Source: Lobosporangium transversale
Lineage: Eukaryota > Mortierellomycota > Mortierellomycetes > Mortierellales > Mortierellaceae
Direction of reading: 5' to 3'
Assembly: GCF_002105155.1 (NCBI RefSeq)
Contig: NW_019029007.1
Coordinates: forward strand, 248,001-312,000
Length of the DNA stretch: 64,000 nucleotides
The notes under the pieces were generated by a model. The model had not been told where the DNA came from, did no database searches, and saw only the letters and a list, made by a program, of their open reading frames with translations. Below are positions 1-10,327 of the stretch, piece by piece (the stretch's first letter is position 1; each line of letters starts with the position of its first letter). The position numbers and the translations under genes were made by a program.

Positions 1-453
1 GAGTATAGCAGTGTTGATGGTTGGATGTCCATGGCTTGCAAGCGTGGGACCTGAAGCGTTGCTGAGTGTGTTGTTACTAACACTGACTGGCGATGCTGCC
101 AGGGACCCAGAAACGGAGACACCTGCAGAAGAAGTTTGCAATGAGGGATGCAATGACAGCGGGGTCGGAGGGGCAGAAAGATCCTGTGTCAAGTCTTGCT
201 GCTGTTGTTGCTGCTGCTGTTGTTGTTGCGATTGTTGCGACTGCTGAGGTTGTTGAGGTTGCTGCTGCTGTTGCTGTTGTTGTTGAGTGGTCACTGGACC
301 AAGTGGATGCTGTTGCTGTTGCTGTTGCTGTTTCTGCTGTGGTTGTTGTGGTTGTTGCGACTGTTGAGGTTGATTCTGGTGCTGTAATCCTGGCGAGGTC
401 ACCTGCGAGGTTGACGGATACGGAAGAAACGCATAGGAAGAGGCGGAATTCAT
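1..453 (-). CDS. Poly-glutamine-rich protein, N-terminal part (runs off left edge)
   Basis: The minus strand is open for all 151 codons from an ATG at 453 to the window edge, so the C-terminus is missing. The protein starts MNSASSYAFLPYPSTSQVTS. Residues about 25-85 are almost pure Gln with Pro, Ser and His, coded by mixed CAA and CAG. A Ser/Thr/Pro/Leu-rich stretch with TPLSLHPSLQ follows. Such regions are common in fungal transcription factors and co-regulators, but no DNA-binding domain lies in the visible part, so the function is unknown. The mixed CAA/CAG use favours a maintained protein repeat over a raw trinucleotide expansion. Poly-T and purine-rich DNA lies directly upstream. Confidence 0.75.
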   Translation of the reverse strand, partial: MNSASSYAFLPYPSTSQVTSPGLQHQNQPQQSQQPQQPQQKQQQQQQQHPLGPVTTQQQQQQQQQPQQPQQSQQSQQQQQQQQQQQDLTQDLSAPPTPLSLHPSLQTSSAGVSVSGSLAASPVSVSNNTLSNASGPTLASHGHPTINTAIL

Positions 454-3221
454 CTTTTCTTTTGCTCTTTCGCCGGATGAATATACTCTTTTTCTTTTTT
501 CTTTTTTTCTTTTTTCTTTTTTTTATTTTTTTTCGTCGCGTCCTTGAATCGTACTGTTAGAGAAGTTGATAGGACACCTCTTGTCTCTCTTTTTTTTATA
601 TCTGTTTTTTTTTTATTGTGCTGTACTGCTCTCGTTTCCGGTGCGTGCTCAGTTAACAAGAGCTGGCTGACAAAACTGACCTCACAAACTGCAAGTGAGC
701 AAGAACAAGAAAAAAAATAAAGTAATCTATGCAAATCACCCTGCACTGACGGAAGTGAGCTGAGAAGGGAAAAAAATAAGAAAAAAAATAAAGAAAAAAA
801 TAAAAAAAAAGGCAGGAACAAGGAGATGTAGGGATAAAAAGGAAAAGGGGAAGGAAGTGAAGGGGAGAGAGAATGATTAAATACGCCCAGGAAGTGGGCA
901 AGGAAGGAGCAAGAAAAGTACAAGGATGGTGTTAGTAAATGCTTGGGATAAGGAAGGAGGGATGGAAGTGAGGGGAGTAAAAAGCAAAGGGGAAGGAGAG
1001 AGGAAGAGAAAGAAAGAAAAAAAGAAAGAAAGAAAGAAAGCAGAAGAAAAGAGCAGAGAAAAGACAGGATGGAGAGAGATACTTTGGTAGATTGTATGTA
1101 AACCAGAAGGTATTGAATGGTGTCGAATCCAAATCCAATGGTGTATACTGGATGGGTATAGTTTGAATGGGGGGAAGGGGTAAGTAGTAGGTGCATGCAC
1201 AGGCACAAGGTGCTTTGTGCTCTTCTTGGGTTTAGGTTGGGTAGTGTTAGGGTGCAAGTAGCCACTAGTCGAAACAGGTCAGCAGTTGCTCCTTAAAAAA
1301 AAAATCTTTTATATTTTGGTAAAAATTAAGATCAGGAAACAACAGAGCAATGGTTAGGAATGACTTTTCAAACAACAGTTGAGACTGAGAAACAAAAAGA
1401 AAAACCAATGGCTTCTCTCTTACTCTGACAAAGAAAAGAAAAAAAGACAAAAAAAAAAAGGCGTTGCATGATTCGACATGGTTGCATGGTTTGCATGGTT
1501 TGTCAATGAGGTTGGTCGCATGGTGTGCTTCCTCACTACACGTTTTTGTGGACATTCAATGGTTGCGATATACACCATGCAAATCAAATCGCCAACAAGA
1601 ATGTGTATATTTTTATTGTTAATACCTAATTACTAATTATTAATTACGAACCACTAACTACTAACTACTAACTACTAACTAATTATTAATTATAAGCTAT
1701 TACTTCTATTACTTTCACTACTGGAGCATCGTCTTCATTATTGCCACCTATTTACAATAGCCATTCTCTTTCCTCATTTACATCTTCATTTTCAATCCCT
1801 CAATGATCATGAGAAGGAGTTTGATCAGAGTAAGGTATGCAGTCAGTGAGCGGTGCAAAAAATCCTCCCCTTTTTGGTTTTGTTTTGTTTCTTTTTTTTT
1901 TTTTTTTTTTTTTGCACAACCCCTGAACTCCGTCTTTTGGCGTTGGATCAATAACAAATGAGAGGAACAAAGAGGCGAGGCATTATGATCGATACTCAAA
2001 AAAAAAAAAAAAAAAAAAAAAATGTAGGATGACATGGATGGTGATGATGGCTGCATTAGCATTATCATTGATGCTCCACTTTAATAGTCAATTTCTTAAG
2101 TCCTTTCCATTTCATTTATTCGTCTTCGCCTCTTTTCTCTGTCTAGATTTGATATGCCGTTTGTGTTCACAAAGATGGATGTTCTTTCCCTCGTTTTTTT
2201 TTTTCTTGTGAATGTTGTGCACTTTTACATGGACGACAAACACAAAATACACAGACCATCCGAACGTGGGGCTTTTGACATGCATATTTTGAATTTTGAA
2301 TTGGTGTATCCAATATTCACTGATAAGCATTTGCCTCTTAGTAACGGCCCTTGTGGAAATTCGTTTATGTGAATATGAATATGCACACATGTGTAAATTG
2401 AGCTGTGATATTTCTTTCCAATAGACGATTCTGGCCCAGCTATCTCTGTCTCTTGCTTTCTTTCCTTTCTTTACCAAGGCATATGTGGGGAAGGGTAGTG
2501 GTACTCGGAGCAGAAACGTATCCGTTTTTACCTTCTTCTGAGATGCTCATCTATGACATAAAAGAAGCGATAGATGCACCATTATTCTCATCTCGCCCCG
2601 CCACACTCTCTGAAGGCGCAAATCTACATTAATGGTGAGCAAATTCTGGTTGGCATTCTCATGACATGCCTTTCTTGTTTTTTCTTGCATATCACAGCGT
2701 TTGTCAAAAATCTTTTCGTACAGATCCCTTTAGTCGCCACATCAGAAAACAAAGAACGCGTCTGATCTCCTCTGATCAGCTTTACACACCAAAGTTCTGG
2801 AAAAACGTGTGGCACCATCACTTATTAGATCTAGACTCCTATCGATTGTAGCTCAAGACTATCCCTGTTCTTGGTCTTCTCCTCTAGGTCATCCTCCAGA
2901 GCTACCCCTTCATGTTTTCTCAACCAACGCAAAGTAATGTTTTTGCAGAAGAACATGTACATGACCCATCTGTTTTTTTCCATTTACACGATTTGATAAA
3001 TTATGCAAGAGGACGACGAAGCCAAGCAAAGTAGGGCTTACAGACACCCAAGTTGATCTGTCATAAGCATACACATGCACGCACAGCCTCTCTCAAGTAT
3101 GCATTAAATTTTGAGTCAGCATTTGGAATGTCAGGACTATTACGTGTTCTCTGTTATTTGTTTGTTTGTTTGTTCAATGAATTAACAATGCCTTGATCTT
3201 TACTCAGTAACAGCTGTTTCT
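454..3221. other. Gene-poor intergenic region with homopolymers and simple repeats
   Basis: No convincing gene is seen. Positions 700-1080 are strongly purine-rich on the plus strand, which creates long but compositionally biased minus-strand reading frames. Poly-T lies near 1890-1912 and poly-A near 1998-2021. A plus-strand frame at 2405-2632 has mildly coding-like residues at its end but no homology I recognise. The part upstream of 453 presumably holds the promoter and leader of the poly-Gln gene, and the part near 3200 the 3' end of the eIF2B alpha gene. Confidence 0.6.
1652..1679 (+). repeat. Tandem heptamer array (CACTAAC followed by three TACTAAC)
   Basis: Four head-to-tail 7-nt units occur here: one CACTAAC and three perfect TACTAAC, flanked by TAATTA-rich sequence. 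TACTAAC is the classical fungal intron branch-site consensus. No gene is recognised around it, so it is most simply a short microsatellite. Confidence 0.8.
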
Positions 3222-3961
3222 TTACAAGTACAATTTGATGAGCTCATCTGAAACGCCAGAAGGTGTGAGGACGCCCAGATCCGTGAAAAGCAATGTGATA
3301 TAGCTAGGAGGTGTGTAATCTACTAACGGGTTCGAGCCCTGTGAAGCTCTGTCTTCAGATGTCTTCATATGCAACGCTGTCTGTGATGGCGCTGAACCTG
3401 TGGAAGATGTTGATACCGCGGGGATGGTGCCATCCTCCTTTGTCAGAGAACTTTGGTCGACATTTAATTCTTGGAATGATAGCGTGTCCGCGTTATAAGT
3501 GGGGAGATCATATTGATTCAAAGGGAATAGACGCACAAACTTGTAGCTAGAAAAACGAAAGGGAAACCAATAGATAAAATTAATTCAAGAGTCACAATGT
3601 ACTTTGCGAAACTGTAAGATAAAATAGTAAAATGCCTTTGATTGTACATGGCAGCCATATGAATACCTTTCTGCAACGGCATAAAAAGGTTTATTGGCAG
3701 CTTTGGCCACAATTGCCATTTGGTATGATCCAATCTGATTGATTAAACCTCCATTTTCCACAACCCCTCAGCACCGACAAGAACCATGTCAACCTTGTCA
3801 ATCACATATCCGACAGCAGCATCCAAGATGATAGTTGTAGGGATTCCTGCAGCACGAAGGACTTTAGCAGATCGGATACTACAGGGAAAGCCGTTGTACA
3901 AACGCACATACAATAAATGAGTCATAGTATAAGAAAAAGCAGCGCCACCACAACAATCCAC

Positions 3962-3996
<35 letters not shown>

Positions 3997-4715
3997 CCTA
4001 CCCTCCTTGTGTCTGACTTGACTCTGTGACAAACACCTTAAATCGTTTGTGGTTCTCTGCAGCCTTCTGCAATAACAGGGAAACCACGCGCGAATGGGCA
4101 TGGATCAAGACCACGCTTCCATCCTTAATAAAAGGCACGCCTAAATCTGCAATCTTGTAACGACACGCATCAGCCTTCTCTACAAAGCTCTGACCACGTA
4201 TAATGAGCGTCTTTTTCCAGATCTCAAAGTCTGCTACATCTTGTGAGTTTTCTGGTCACGAATCGTAAAAATAGATCGCAACCTGCCGAAAGCGATATCG
4301 AATTGCGGACAGATGACTTGAGCTGCTGGCTTGCATCCTTTATTGAAAGCATGAACTCAGACATGGTTGTGGCTGTTGGATAGGGAATAAGAGTTGGCGA
4401 AGATTTTCCCGAAAGCAACGTGAAGATAATGTAAATATATTAATGCTAACGAAAGTCATGCAAGACAAAACCAAGAGAGCTTGCCTTTCGAATGCTTGAT
4501 GAGTTCAACTAAGGACTGAATAGCTGCCACTGGCATGGAAAGCTCCTAAAAACCATATGGGGGAACGCGAATCCATATCAGCAGGTATTGAAATGAAGTT
4601 ATTCGTTGCCAAGTGTTCTGTGAAGGGAAAACAGACAAGTTAATAAAACCTTCCGTACAGGTGAGTTAAGCAATAAGCTCTTGTATGTTGTAACGACGTC
4701 GAAATTCTCCGCCAT
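3222..4715 (-). CDS. GCN3: Translation initiation factor eIF2B subunit alpha
   Basis: This is the regulatory subunit of the cytosolic eIF2B guanine-nucleotide exchange factor; it senses phosphorylated eIF2. The start is ATG at 4715 ([12 protein letters not shown]). Exons carry the family's conserved blocks in order: [113 protein letters not shown], and the C-terminus [19 protein letters not shown] with KLYL before the stop. At least four introns are inferred; one (about 3880-4001) contains a 30-nt poly-T. Two reading-frame breaks are needed: one extra base at 4248-4251 and one missing base at 3764-3767, both in runs of four. The family is single-copy and conserved, so sequence error is more likely than a pseudogene. 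Confidence 0.92.
3965..3994 (+). repeat. Poly-T tract, 30 nt, inside an eIF2B alpha intron
   Basis: Thirty uninterrupted T on the plus strand (poly-A in the gene's own strand), inside an intron. It typifies the long A/T homopolymers scattered over the window. Confidence 0.9.
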
Positions 4716-5405
4716 GGCTGATTAGGGAATGCTATTGTTGAATAGGATTGTAGCCAATGTATTTACAGCTCCTGTCTCTTATTGTCCTGTGCCGAATGTT
4801 GGCGATGTTGAAGAGCAATCGATGAAGGTCCAAGAAACCGTCAACAAACAGATTCATGTTACTCACAAAAAAGAAAGCAATAAACAAGTGGATTCCTGAC
4901 CCTTAATGGCGCAATCTGGCCCTAATTTTTATTTTCTGCAGATAAAGCTCAAAAAGTTTTTTAATTGAAGATGTGGTTATTACAAGTAGAACCGAGAGTG
5001 TTGATGGATGCGACTCCCAGAAGCGAAGTTTTTCAAACCTTTCAAGTATTCAACTTGCTAGTCGAGTCTGCCGTCAGTATCATCAGCGATAGACTATCAC
5101 AGTCCTTTTTTCTACTGCGTTATCCAACGTGATTTTAGTTTTTAGACGTTGTCAGTTTTCTTACAGATGAGACTGATTAGTCCACATAGTCTTTCCGTGA
5201 TATCTCAAGCAAGACATCCAAAGTTTCGACCCAAAGTACCGCTTACTTTTGGATAGTAACAAATTTATACGGTTCCCTTTACTTCACATGCTGAATTAAA
5301 ATATATAACTTTATTAATGTCTATTTAAATATGCCTAATGGAAAATATAATCAATCTAAAGTGTACAAGTTGTACATCAAAATGCTGTCTATTCAGTTAG
5401 TCTTA
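4716..5405. other. Intergenic region between two minus-strand genes
   Basis: This is the putative promoter and leader of the eIF2B alpha gene (right of 4715) and the 3' flank of the thioesterase-like gene. I see no open coding stretch, RNA gene or notable repeat. Confidence 0.6.
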
Positions 5406-6519
5406 TTAGAGCGATGGGCGTGTGGTGGTATCCTCTTTTACGATGGCGCGCGACAAAGACACTACTTGCTCCTGGCCGTCATCCTCGGTCGAACAAATCT
5501 CAAACCGTATCACATCATACTCATCCTGGATTTTATCTTGCTCCACCCAGCTCCAAACATAGACTCCTGGTTTGACCTTTAATTCTCGCTCGTACCCAAC
5601 ATAGAGCTCATAGATAGTTCCTCGTTTATAGAACATTGATCCTGCGGGTACTGCGATGTCTGACTCATTTGTTCCTGAATGTGATGGAATGACGTGTAGG
5701 TCGTTGGGCGTTTGAGAAATCCCTGCTCCATTAGCGTAGTATCCGGTGCGAAGTCCAAACGTCAAAACATCATGGATTAATGATACGTAACGAGAATTGG
5801 TGACATGGCCTAATTCGTCTTCATCCGACTTGCGAAGATGAATCTGTACACGAAAGGCATTCTTGGGGCGTGCAGAACCAGATGGCCGCCTTTCAGGAGC
5901 AGTCTCCCTCAGAAAGTGAATTACTTTTGGAGCAGCTAGGTCAAGATTATGAAAGACACCTTGTGTGGGTTTGAAGAAGCGGTGGCCTTTATCATCTTCC
6001 TGCCACTTGATAAAAACAAGAGCCCCTTCTGCGCTAGCAATCAGTCTCTCGGGCTCATCACCTTCCTTTAGCTCAGTATACAGTATGTCCTCATCCCTGT
6101 TATTGAAGTCACGACTGGCTTGCGACTGAGGCACAGTCAAGAAACGGTGCTGGAACTTGACACTGGTATTGCCCATATTGACGAACCTTGTCTCCACACG
6201 GAGCAACTGACCAAAATGAGGGCGCGTTCCGCGTCTGCTGCGAGCATCAGCGACGTGTCTGTAGTTTTCGGGATAATGCTGATCCATTTTAATGTTTGCA
6301 TAGCGAACAACTCTGCTTTTATCTTTGAGATGTGGGAAAACTTTGAGGAGTTGCTTCAAGTGTGCATCGCGTGCGTCCATCGACAAGAAGAAAGAGAGAT
6401 TCAATGTGTCTACATTCGGTTGTGCCTTCAATCCAGCGCAGCGAAATTGTTGGTTGTAATAAATGAGGTCGACTCTTCCAAAGCACCTGGAATGGTGTGA
6501 TTTGATCTGTTGACATCAT
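5406..6519 (-). CDS. Double-hotdog (4HBT-type) thioesterase-like protein
   Basis: A 341-codon frame ends at 5406. Hotdog-fold thioesterases hydrolyse acyl-CoA or acyl-ACP esters. The first half holds DAHLKQLLKVFPHLKDKSR, then GTRPHFGQLLRVETRF and VNMGNTSVKFQHRF. The second half holds LGHVTNSRYVSLIHDV, matching the 4HBT pattern GHV(N/T)NSRY, and a strand-rich end (YELYVGYERELKVKPGVYVW). So two hotdog modules are likely. Upstream of position 6431 the same frame reads FGRVDLIYYNQQFRCAGLK without an ATG, while ATG 6519 (MMSTDQITPFQV) lies in another frame. One indel near 6480-6490 would join them into a sensible N-terminus; I chose 6519 for that reason. A missed short 5' exon is the alternative. 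The substrate is unknown. Confidence 0.72.
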
Positions 6520-7144
6520 GTTGAGAATGTGCGATGCGTATGAAAAAGACTGGGAAGGAATGATTAGGAAGCGAAGAACAAATGTCAAGGCTGGATTATA
6601 AATGAATGATGAAGAAAAAAAAAAAAAAATGGAGAGAGAAGAGAGAAGAGAAGAGAAAAAGAGAAAAAGAATTACGGGGAAAGAGATCAAAAGAGAGAAG
6701 AGATCTGAAGAAAATATATATTCGATTATTATGATAGAGAAACTGATCACCCCAAGACAACCGGAAGACTTGCAACCGAAGGACACAAGTGTGCCGGTTT
6801 TTCCAGCTGGACTATTTTCCTATTGGATCTGCATACCGGCATTTTAATTTTCATCGTTTTTTTAATTTTTGGCCAATTGGTTTTTTCTCCGGAGGTTGCT
6901 GTCAATTCCACAGCAATCTTCAGCTCCCTTTGTCTCGCAATAATAAAGGTAGCGAGAAGTAAAAAAATAAAAAAAGCTGTAGAAGATTGATAACTAAGGG
7001 GCTGGAATAGTTAAGTGGCGTATGAAAAAGGTACTTTGCACTGGAGGGCCATAGTATACAAGCACAACAATCGGGTGCTATGATTCCTAAGCGAGGTTTA
7101 TATTTCTATTTTTGACGAACTATTTTTGAAAGGTTTGTGGAAAA

Positions 7145-7175
<31 letters not shown>

Positions 7176-7777
7176 CCTCAAGTATTCTCAACTACCTTTG
7201 AATGGTAGTCAAGTAGATAATGGCCGAAATTCAGATAGCCTACGCGATTGGGAATGGGTTGTTAAAGGAAAAGGTTTAATACTCTCGGCTTTCAATTGAG
7301 TCAGAGTAAGGATTGTTTAATAGTCAAGTGCAACCGGATCCTTATAGATGACCAGAGTTACATGGAGCATAGATACTGCGTCGGATAAAGAGTAAAAGTT
7401 GTCGTTTTGAGTCTTAATCATGTTCCTTAAAAGGATAAGAACGAGTATGTCGCTAAGGTCTTATGAAGGGAATGGTCTGAGTTTGCTCAGGAATTTGATG
7501 GCCAAGGTATCTAGACGAGTGGATGATACCTAGCAACACATCATAGATACTCGGTCACGTAAAAAAGTCTACTAGCGTGCATTAGATTTGCTTTGCTTTC
7601 TTCGTGCAAGACCTTTTAATCCGGATAGCTTTTGTATATATTGTGATACAGTGGCTCTGGTTCTTTATTCCACAGAGCTCAATAAGCTCTGGATGTCATG
7701 CCAGCAATTACACGACTCCTACGGGTCTCTCACTTCCTCCATCTGACAATGTTTCTGACTCAGTCATGCAATAGCGG
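6520..7777. other. Intergenic region with 29-nt poly-T
   Basis: Pyrimidine-rich sequence on the minus strand (6600-6700) lies upstream of the thioesterase-like gene. An uninterrupted 29-nt T tract occupies 7147-7175. No gene is recognised. A stretch from 7668 (after a CACAG) reads SSISSGCHASNYTTPTGLSL in one frame, weakly coding-like, but I cannot connect it to a gene. Confidence 0.5.
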
Positions 7778-7972
7778 ATGAAGATGGCTTTCACTACTTC
7801 ACTACATCTCTTGTCATCCCTTATTGTAATAACAAGCAGCACGTGTTTATTAACAGCCACACAAGATAATCTCCACTTCTATGGCCGTGTTTTCTATGGC
7901 CGTGTTATCTATGGACGTGCGTTCATCCCTTGTCTATCATGTAGCAGGGATATTGGAGGCATTGACTGGTAA
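7778..7972 (+). CDS. Possible small secreted peptide with YGR repeats (uncertain)
   Basis: A 64-codon frame starts MKMAFTTSLHLLSSLIVITS, which resembles a signal peptide (two Lys/Met residues, then a hydrophobic core). After the core come three tandem copies of a YGR-containing pentapeptide (FYGRVFYGRVIYGRAF), then a short Cys-containing tail. No family is recognised. The sequence GTAAGG at the end overlaps the stop and could be a splice donor. Nearby sequence also gives coding-like peptides in other frames, so this may equally be part of a decayed or multi-exon gene. Confidence 0.25.
   Translation: MKMAFTTSLHLLSSLIVITSSTCLLTATQDNLHFYGRVFYGRVIYGRAFIPCLSCSRDIGGIDW
7884..7925 (+). repeat. Three tandem copies of a degenerate 15-nt unit
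   Basis: The unit is close to TTCTATGGCCGTGTT, repeated head to tail with a few substitutions. It codes for the YGR pentapeptide repeats in the small reading frame here. Confidence 0.75.
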
Positions 7973-8113
7973 GGGTGCAGCGAGGCCCCTAATAAAGTGA
8001 ATGTCTGTTGCAAATACTAATCAAAACTAAATGCCACCATTTTTATAGTTCTTCAAAACAGGGCAAATAAAAAGAGCAAAGGGCTTCACAATAGGGCTAT
8101 CTATTTGTTTCAG

Positions 8114-8269
8114 TCATTATGGGTCACGATATTTTCAACCTTAATGGTACTCTTTCCGCCTTACTTTGGTCTCTTGACTGTACCATCCATAGAAGATGAG
8201 ATTGAGCATGCGTATTATGAAAGATCAAAAGCTACCAAAAACAATTTCTGGAACATGCATCAAAAGTAA
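8114..8269 (+). CDS. Orphan terminal exon candidate of a small membrane-type protein
   Basis: Directly after a good acceptor (TATTTGTTTCAG) the frame stays open for 51 codons to a TAA. The translation starts SLWVTIFSTLMVLFPPYFGL, a likely membrane segment, followed by a charged tail with VPSIEDEIEHAYYERSK and a Trp-containing end. The composition looks coding. I could not find the upstream exon: splicing from the 7778-7972 frame gives a different phase. The family is not recognised; it may be a remnant. Confidence 0.3.
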   Translation, partial: SLWVTIFSTLMVLFPPYFGLLTVPSIEDEIEHAYYERSKATKNNFWNMHQK

Positions 8270-9380
8270 ACAAGCACGATTTTACCATCTAGGTTAATTC
8301 TTTTTAGAACAGACGTGATACAAAAACAAAACGCTTGGTGAGAGCAATTTGTTAATCATGGGTCATGTTTGCTCTTGATATATACATGTATACATACTGA
8401 GTTTTATTCAAGTCGGATCATTGAGACACCATGCACATAAATCATGTCTCAATGTTTGGGACACAAAGAGGTGGAGAAGGTAAAGTGAGATACATTTGAA
8501 CAAAAGCTTGCTAGGTCTAAACAGAATTATAAAAAATACTCGTGGAGTATATTATGCACGACAGCGTGCTCGACACATTGACGTTTTTTCTTTGAGGAAA
8601 GTAATAGTACATGTATAATGCAGAAGGTAGCGGGTAAGAACTCTGGCGTATCACTGTTTTTTTTCTTTATTACTTCACTCATTATGAATTCATCTAGAGG
8701 CCACATGAAATTTCCTGCAACTGATTGAATAGGGCTTTATATTGATACATGTTATAGAGAGCTGTTCCATTATAGCTCAGTTGGGCGTGTTGAGATGAAT
8801 GTAGTCGCAATGTTTGACGGAACATAACGAGAGCACAGGCACAGATGGAAACCTGTTAGAGTGACTACGTGCATTATTTTTTGCAACCAAGCAACGATGG
8901 TCGAAATGACGCGTTTTCTAGTATTCCTGAGATCTGATTGGCTGCCGCCATCTCTTTTTGAGTTATTCTGTTCAACCCCTTTTTTCTTTACCGCGACTGG
9001 ACTCACTCAATTGGTTCCCTGACCTGTTGAACAACAACAAAAAAAGTGCGGCAAATTTTTTTAAATTAATGTATATACATGCTCCAATTTGCCAGCGTCA
9101 GTCAAGAACAGAGGTTAGGTGCCATTTTAATCATTCATAGAGAACAGCATTGATGATATCTTGATGGCTTTAGTCGCGAAGGTAATTGAAATAAAAAAAA
9201 AGAATAATATAAATAAAATAAAAAAGCTGCAATATCGATACATGATGCATTTGAATCTTCATGTTAGCTTTCATAAATGATAATGTTGAGTGGGGACACG
9301 GTAGCTTAAGAATGAACCGATATTTTGGTGCGACCACTGGGTTATGAAAGGTGTTTTATATTTTTATGTCACCAAGTTGC

Positions 9381-9430
9381 TTACACACGTTGTGTAAAAG
9401 TTTTTTCTGTGTCTACACTTTTTACACAAC
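9381..9430. repeat. Cluster of inverted TTACACA repeats
   Basis: TTACACA-CGT-TGTGTAA (9381-9397) is a palindrome with perfect 7-bp arms. Its right arm is also part of a longer inverted repeat: GTTGTGTAAAAGT (9389-9401) pairs with ACTTTTTACACAAC (9417-9430) with one bulge and a 15-nt loop. It lies about 210 bp upstream of the TATA box, compatible with a dimeric factor site, though this is unproven. Confidence 0.7.
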
Positions 9431-9640
9431 TCAATTGGAAAGAAAAAAGAATGGCCCCAATGCGTTTCAATCTGTAAACAATAAAATCTACTCTAGAAAG
9501 GTGACAAATCAAGAGCAGACCCCAACCATCTGTTATTCATTTGTATTCAATCATGGCTACAGATTTTTTTTTTTTGTATCACATTTGAGCAGACAGGTAA
9601 AAATGGTCGAGAGCATTGCCATAGGTCTGACCCGAGCGGT

Positions 9641-9648
9641 TATATAAA
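9641..9648 (+). promoter_or_regulatory. TATA box upstream of the GATA gene
   Basis: TATATAAA stands at the start of a stretch that turns C/T-rich about 30 nt later, as is common at fungal transcription starts. The distance to ATG 10328 is about 680 nt, so the leader would be long or spliced. Confidence 0.45.
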
Positions 9649-10327
9649 GAGTAGCTGAAGTACTACGAACAATGTTCGTCCTTTTTTTCTTTCTGTTCCT
9701 CTCTTTCTCTTCTTATCGAACCAACACGCCGCTTCCTTTCTTCTCTTTCTTCCCACTTCGACCAAACTTTCTACTATTTATACCAGCAACTATTCTTCCA
9801 CACTCGCACTACGCGCACATATACCCACATATATACCCACAGACAGCTTTCCTCGCAAATTCATCCATTAAGTGGTTGTAGTTTTTTTTTTTTTTTTTTT
9901 TTTTTTTTATACAAACTTTCTCTTTCTGATCGAAGGTAAAAATCTTTTCTGCAATAAATTTGATATCCCTCTTGTTCTTTATTTTCTTTTCTCGTTCTTC
10001 CATATTCCTCTCTTTGCTTGTTTATGTGTCTTCCTATTTTTTTTTTTTTTTTTTTTTTTTATTAACACAGAGCTTTGCCTAATTATCATTGGTAATATGT
10101 GCAATCAGCCAGTGCAACTGTGCCCGCTGCGATATGTCCCGAGATGGCGTGCTTTTTGTTTATGTTCCTCCTCTAACCTATTTAACCTTGAACCCTAAAT
10201 AACGTGACCTCCACTCAGTTGCTTTCTAATCCACCATCAACTAACGCCGTTCTCTTTACGTGCTTCTGTCATAGATATTACCCAGTTTCTGAAGTTTTCT
10301 ACAATTATCCATTTACCTGAGGCCGAC

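Larger units (their letters stand above)
8270..10327. other. Intergenic region and leader upstream of the GATA gene
   Basis: No gene is recognised from 8270 to about 9640. The last part (9640-10327) looks like a promoter and long pyrimidine-rich 5' leader: a TATA box at 9641, C/T-rich sequence at 9680-9800, and poly-T near 9884-9908 and 10039-10060. A 69-codon upstream frame starts at 9672, about 25 nt after the TATA box, and could act as an upstream ORF. Confidence 0.5.

Noticed and set aside
93-560. Plus-strand Val/Ala-rich and Leu-rich frames
   Set aside because: They are the antisense reading of the poly-Gln codons of the minus-strand gene.
450-1265. 271-codon minus-strand frame
   Set aside because: It is compositionally biased (Phe/Leu/Ser from a purine-rich plus strand), shares no family, and ends overlapping the start codon of the poly-Gln gene. 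It is probably upstream non-coding DNA.
3326-3340. GGGTTCGAGCCC, resembling a tRNA T-arm
   Set aside because: It lies in the last exon of eIF2B alpha (coding QGSNPL) and has no matching A box or acceptor stem.
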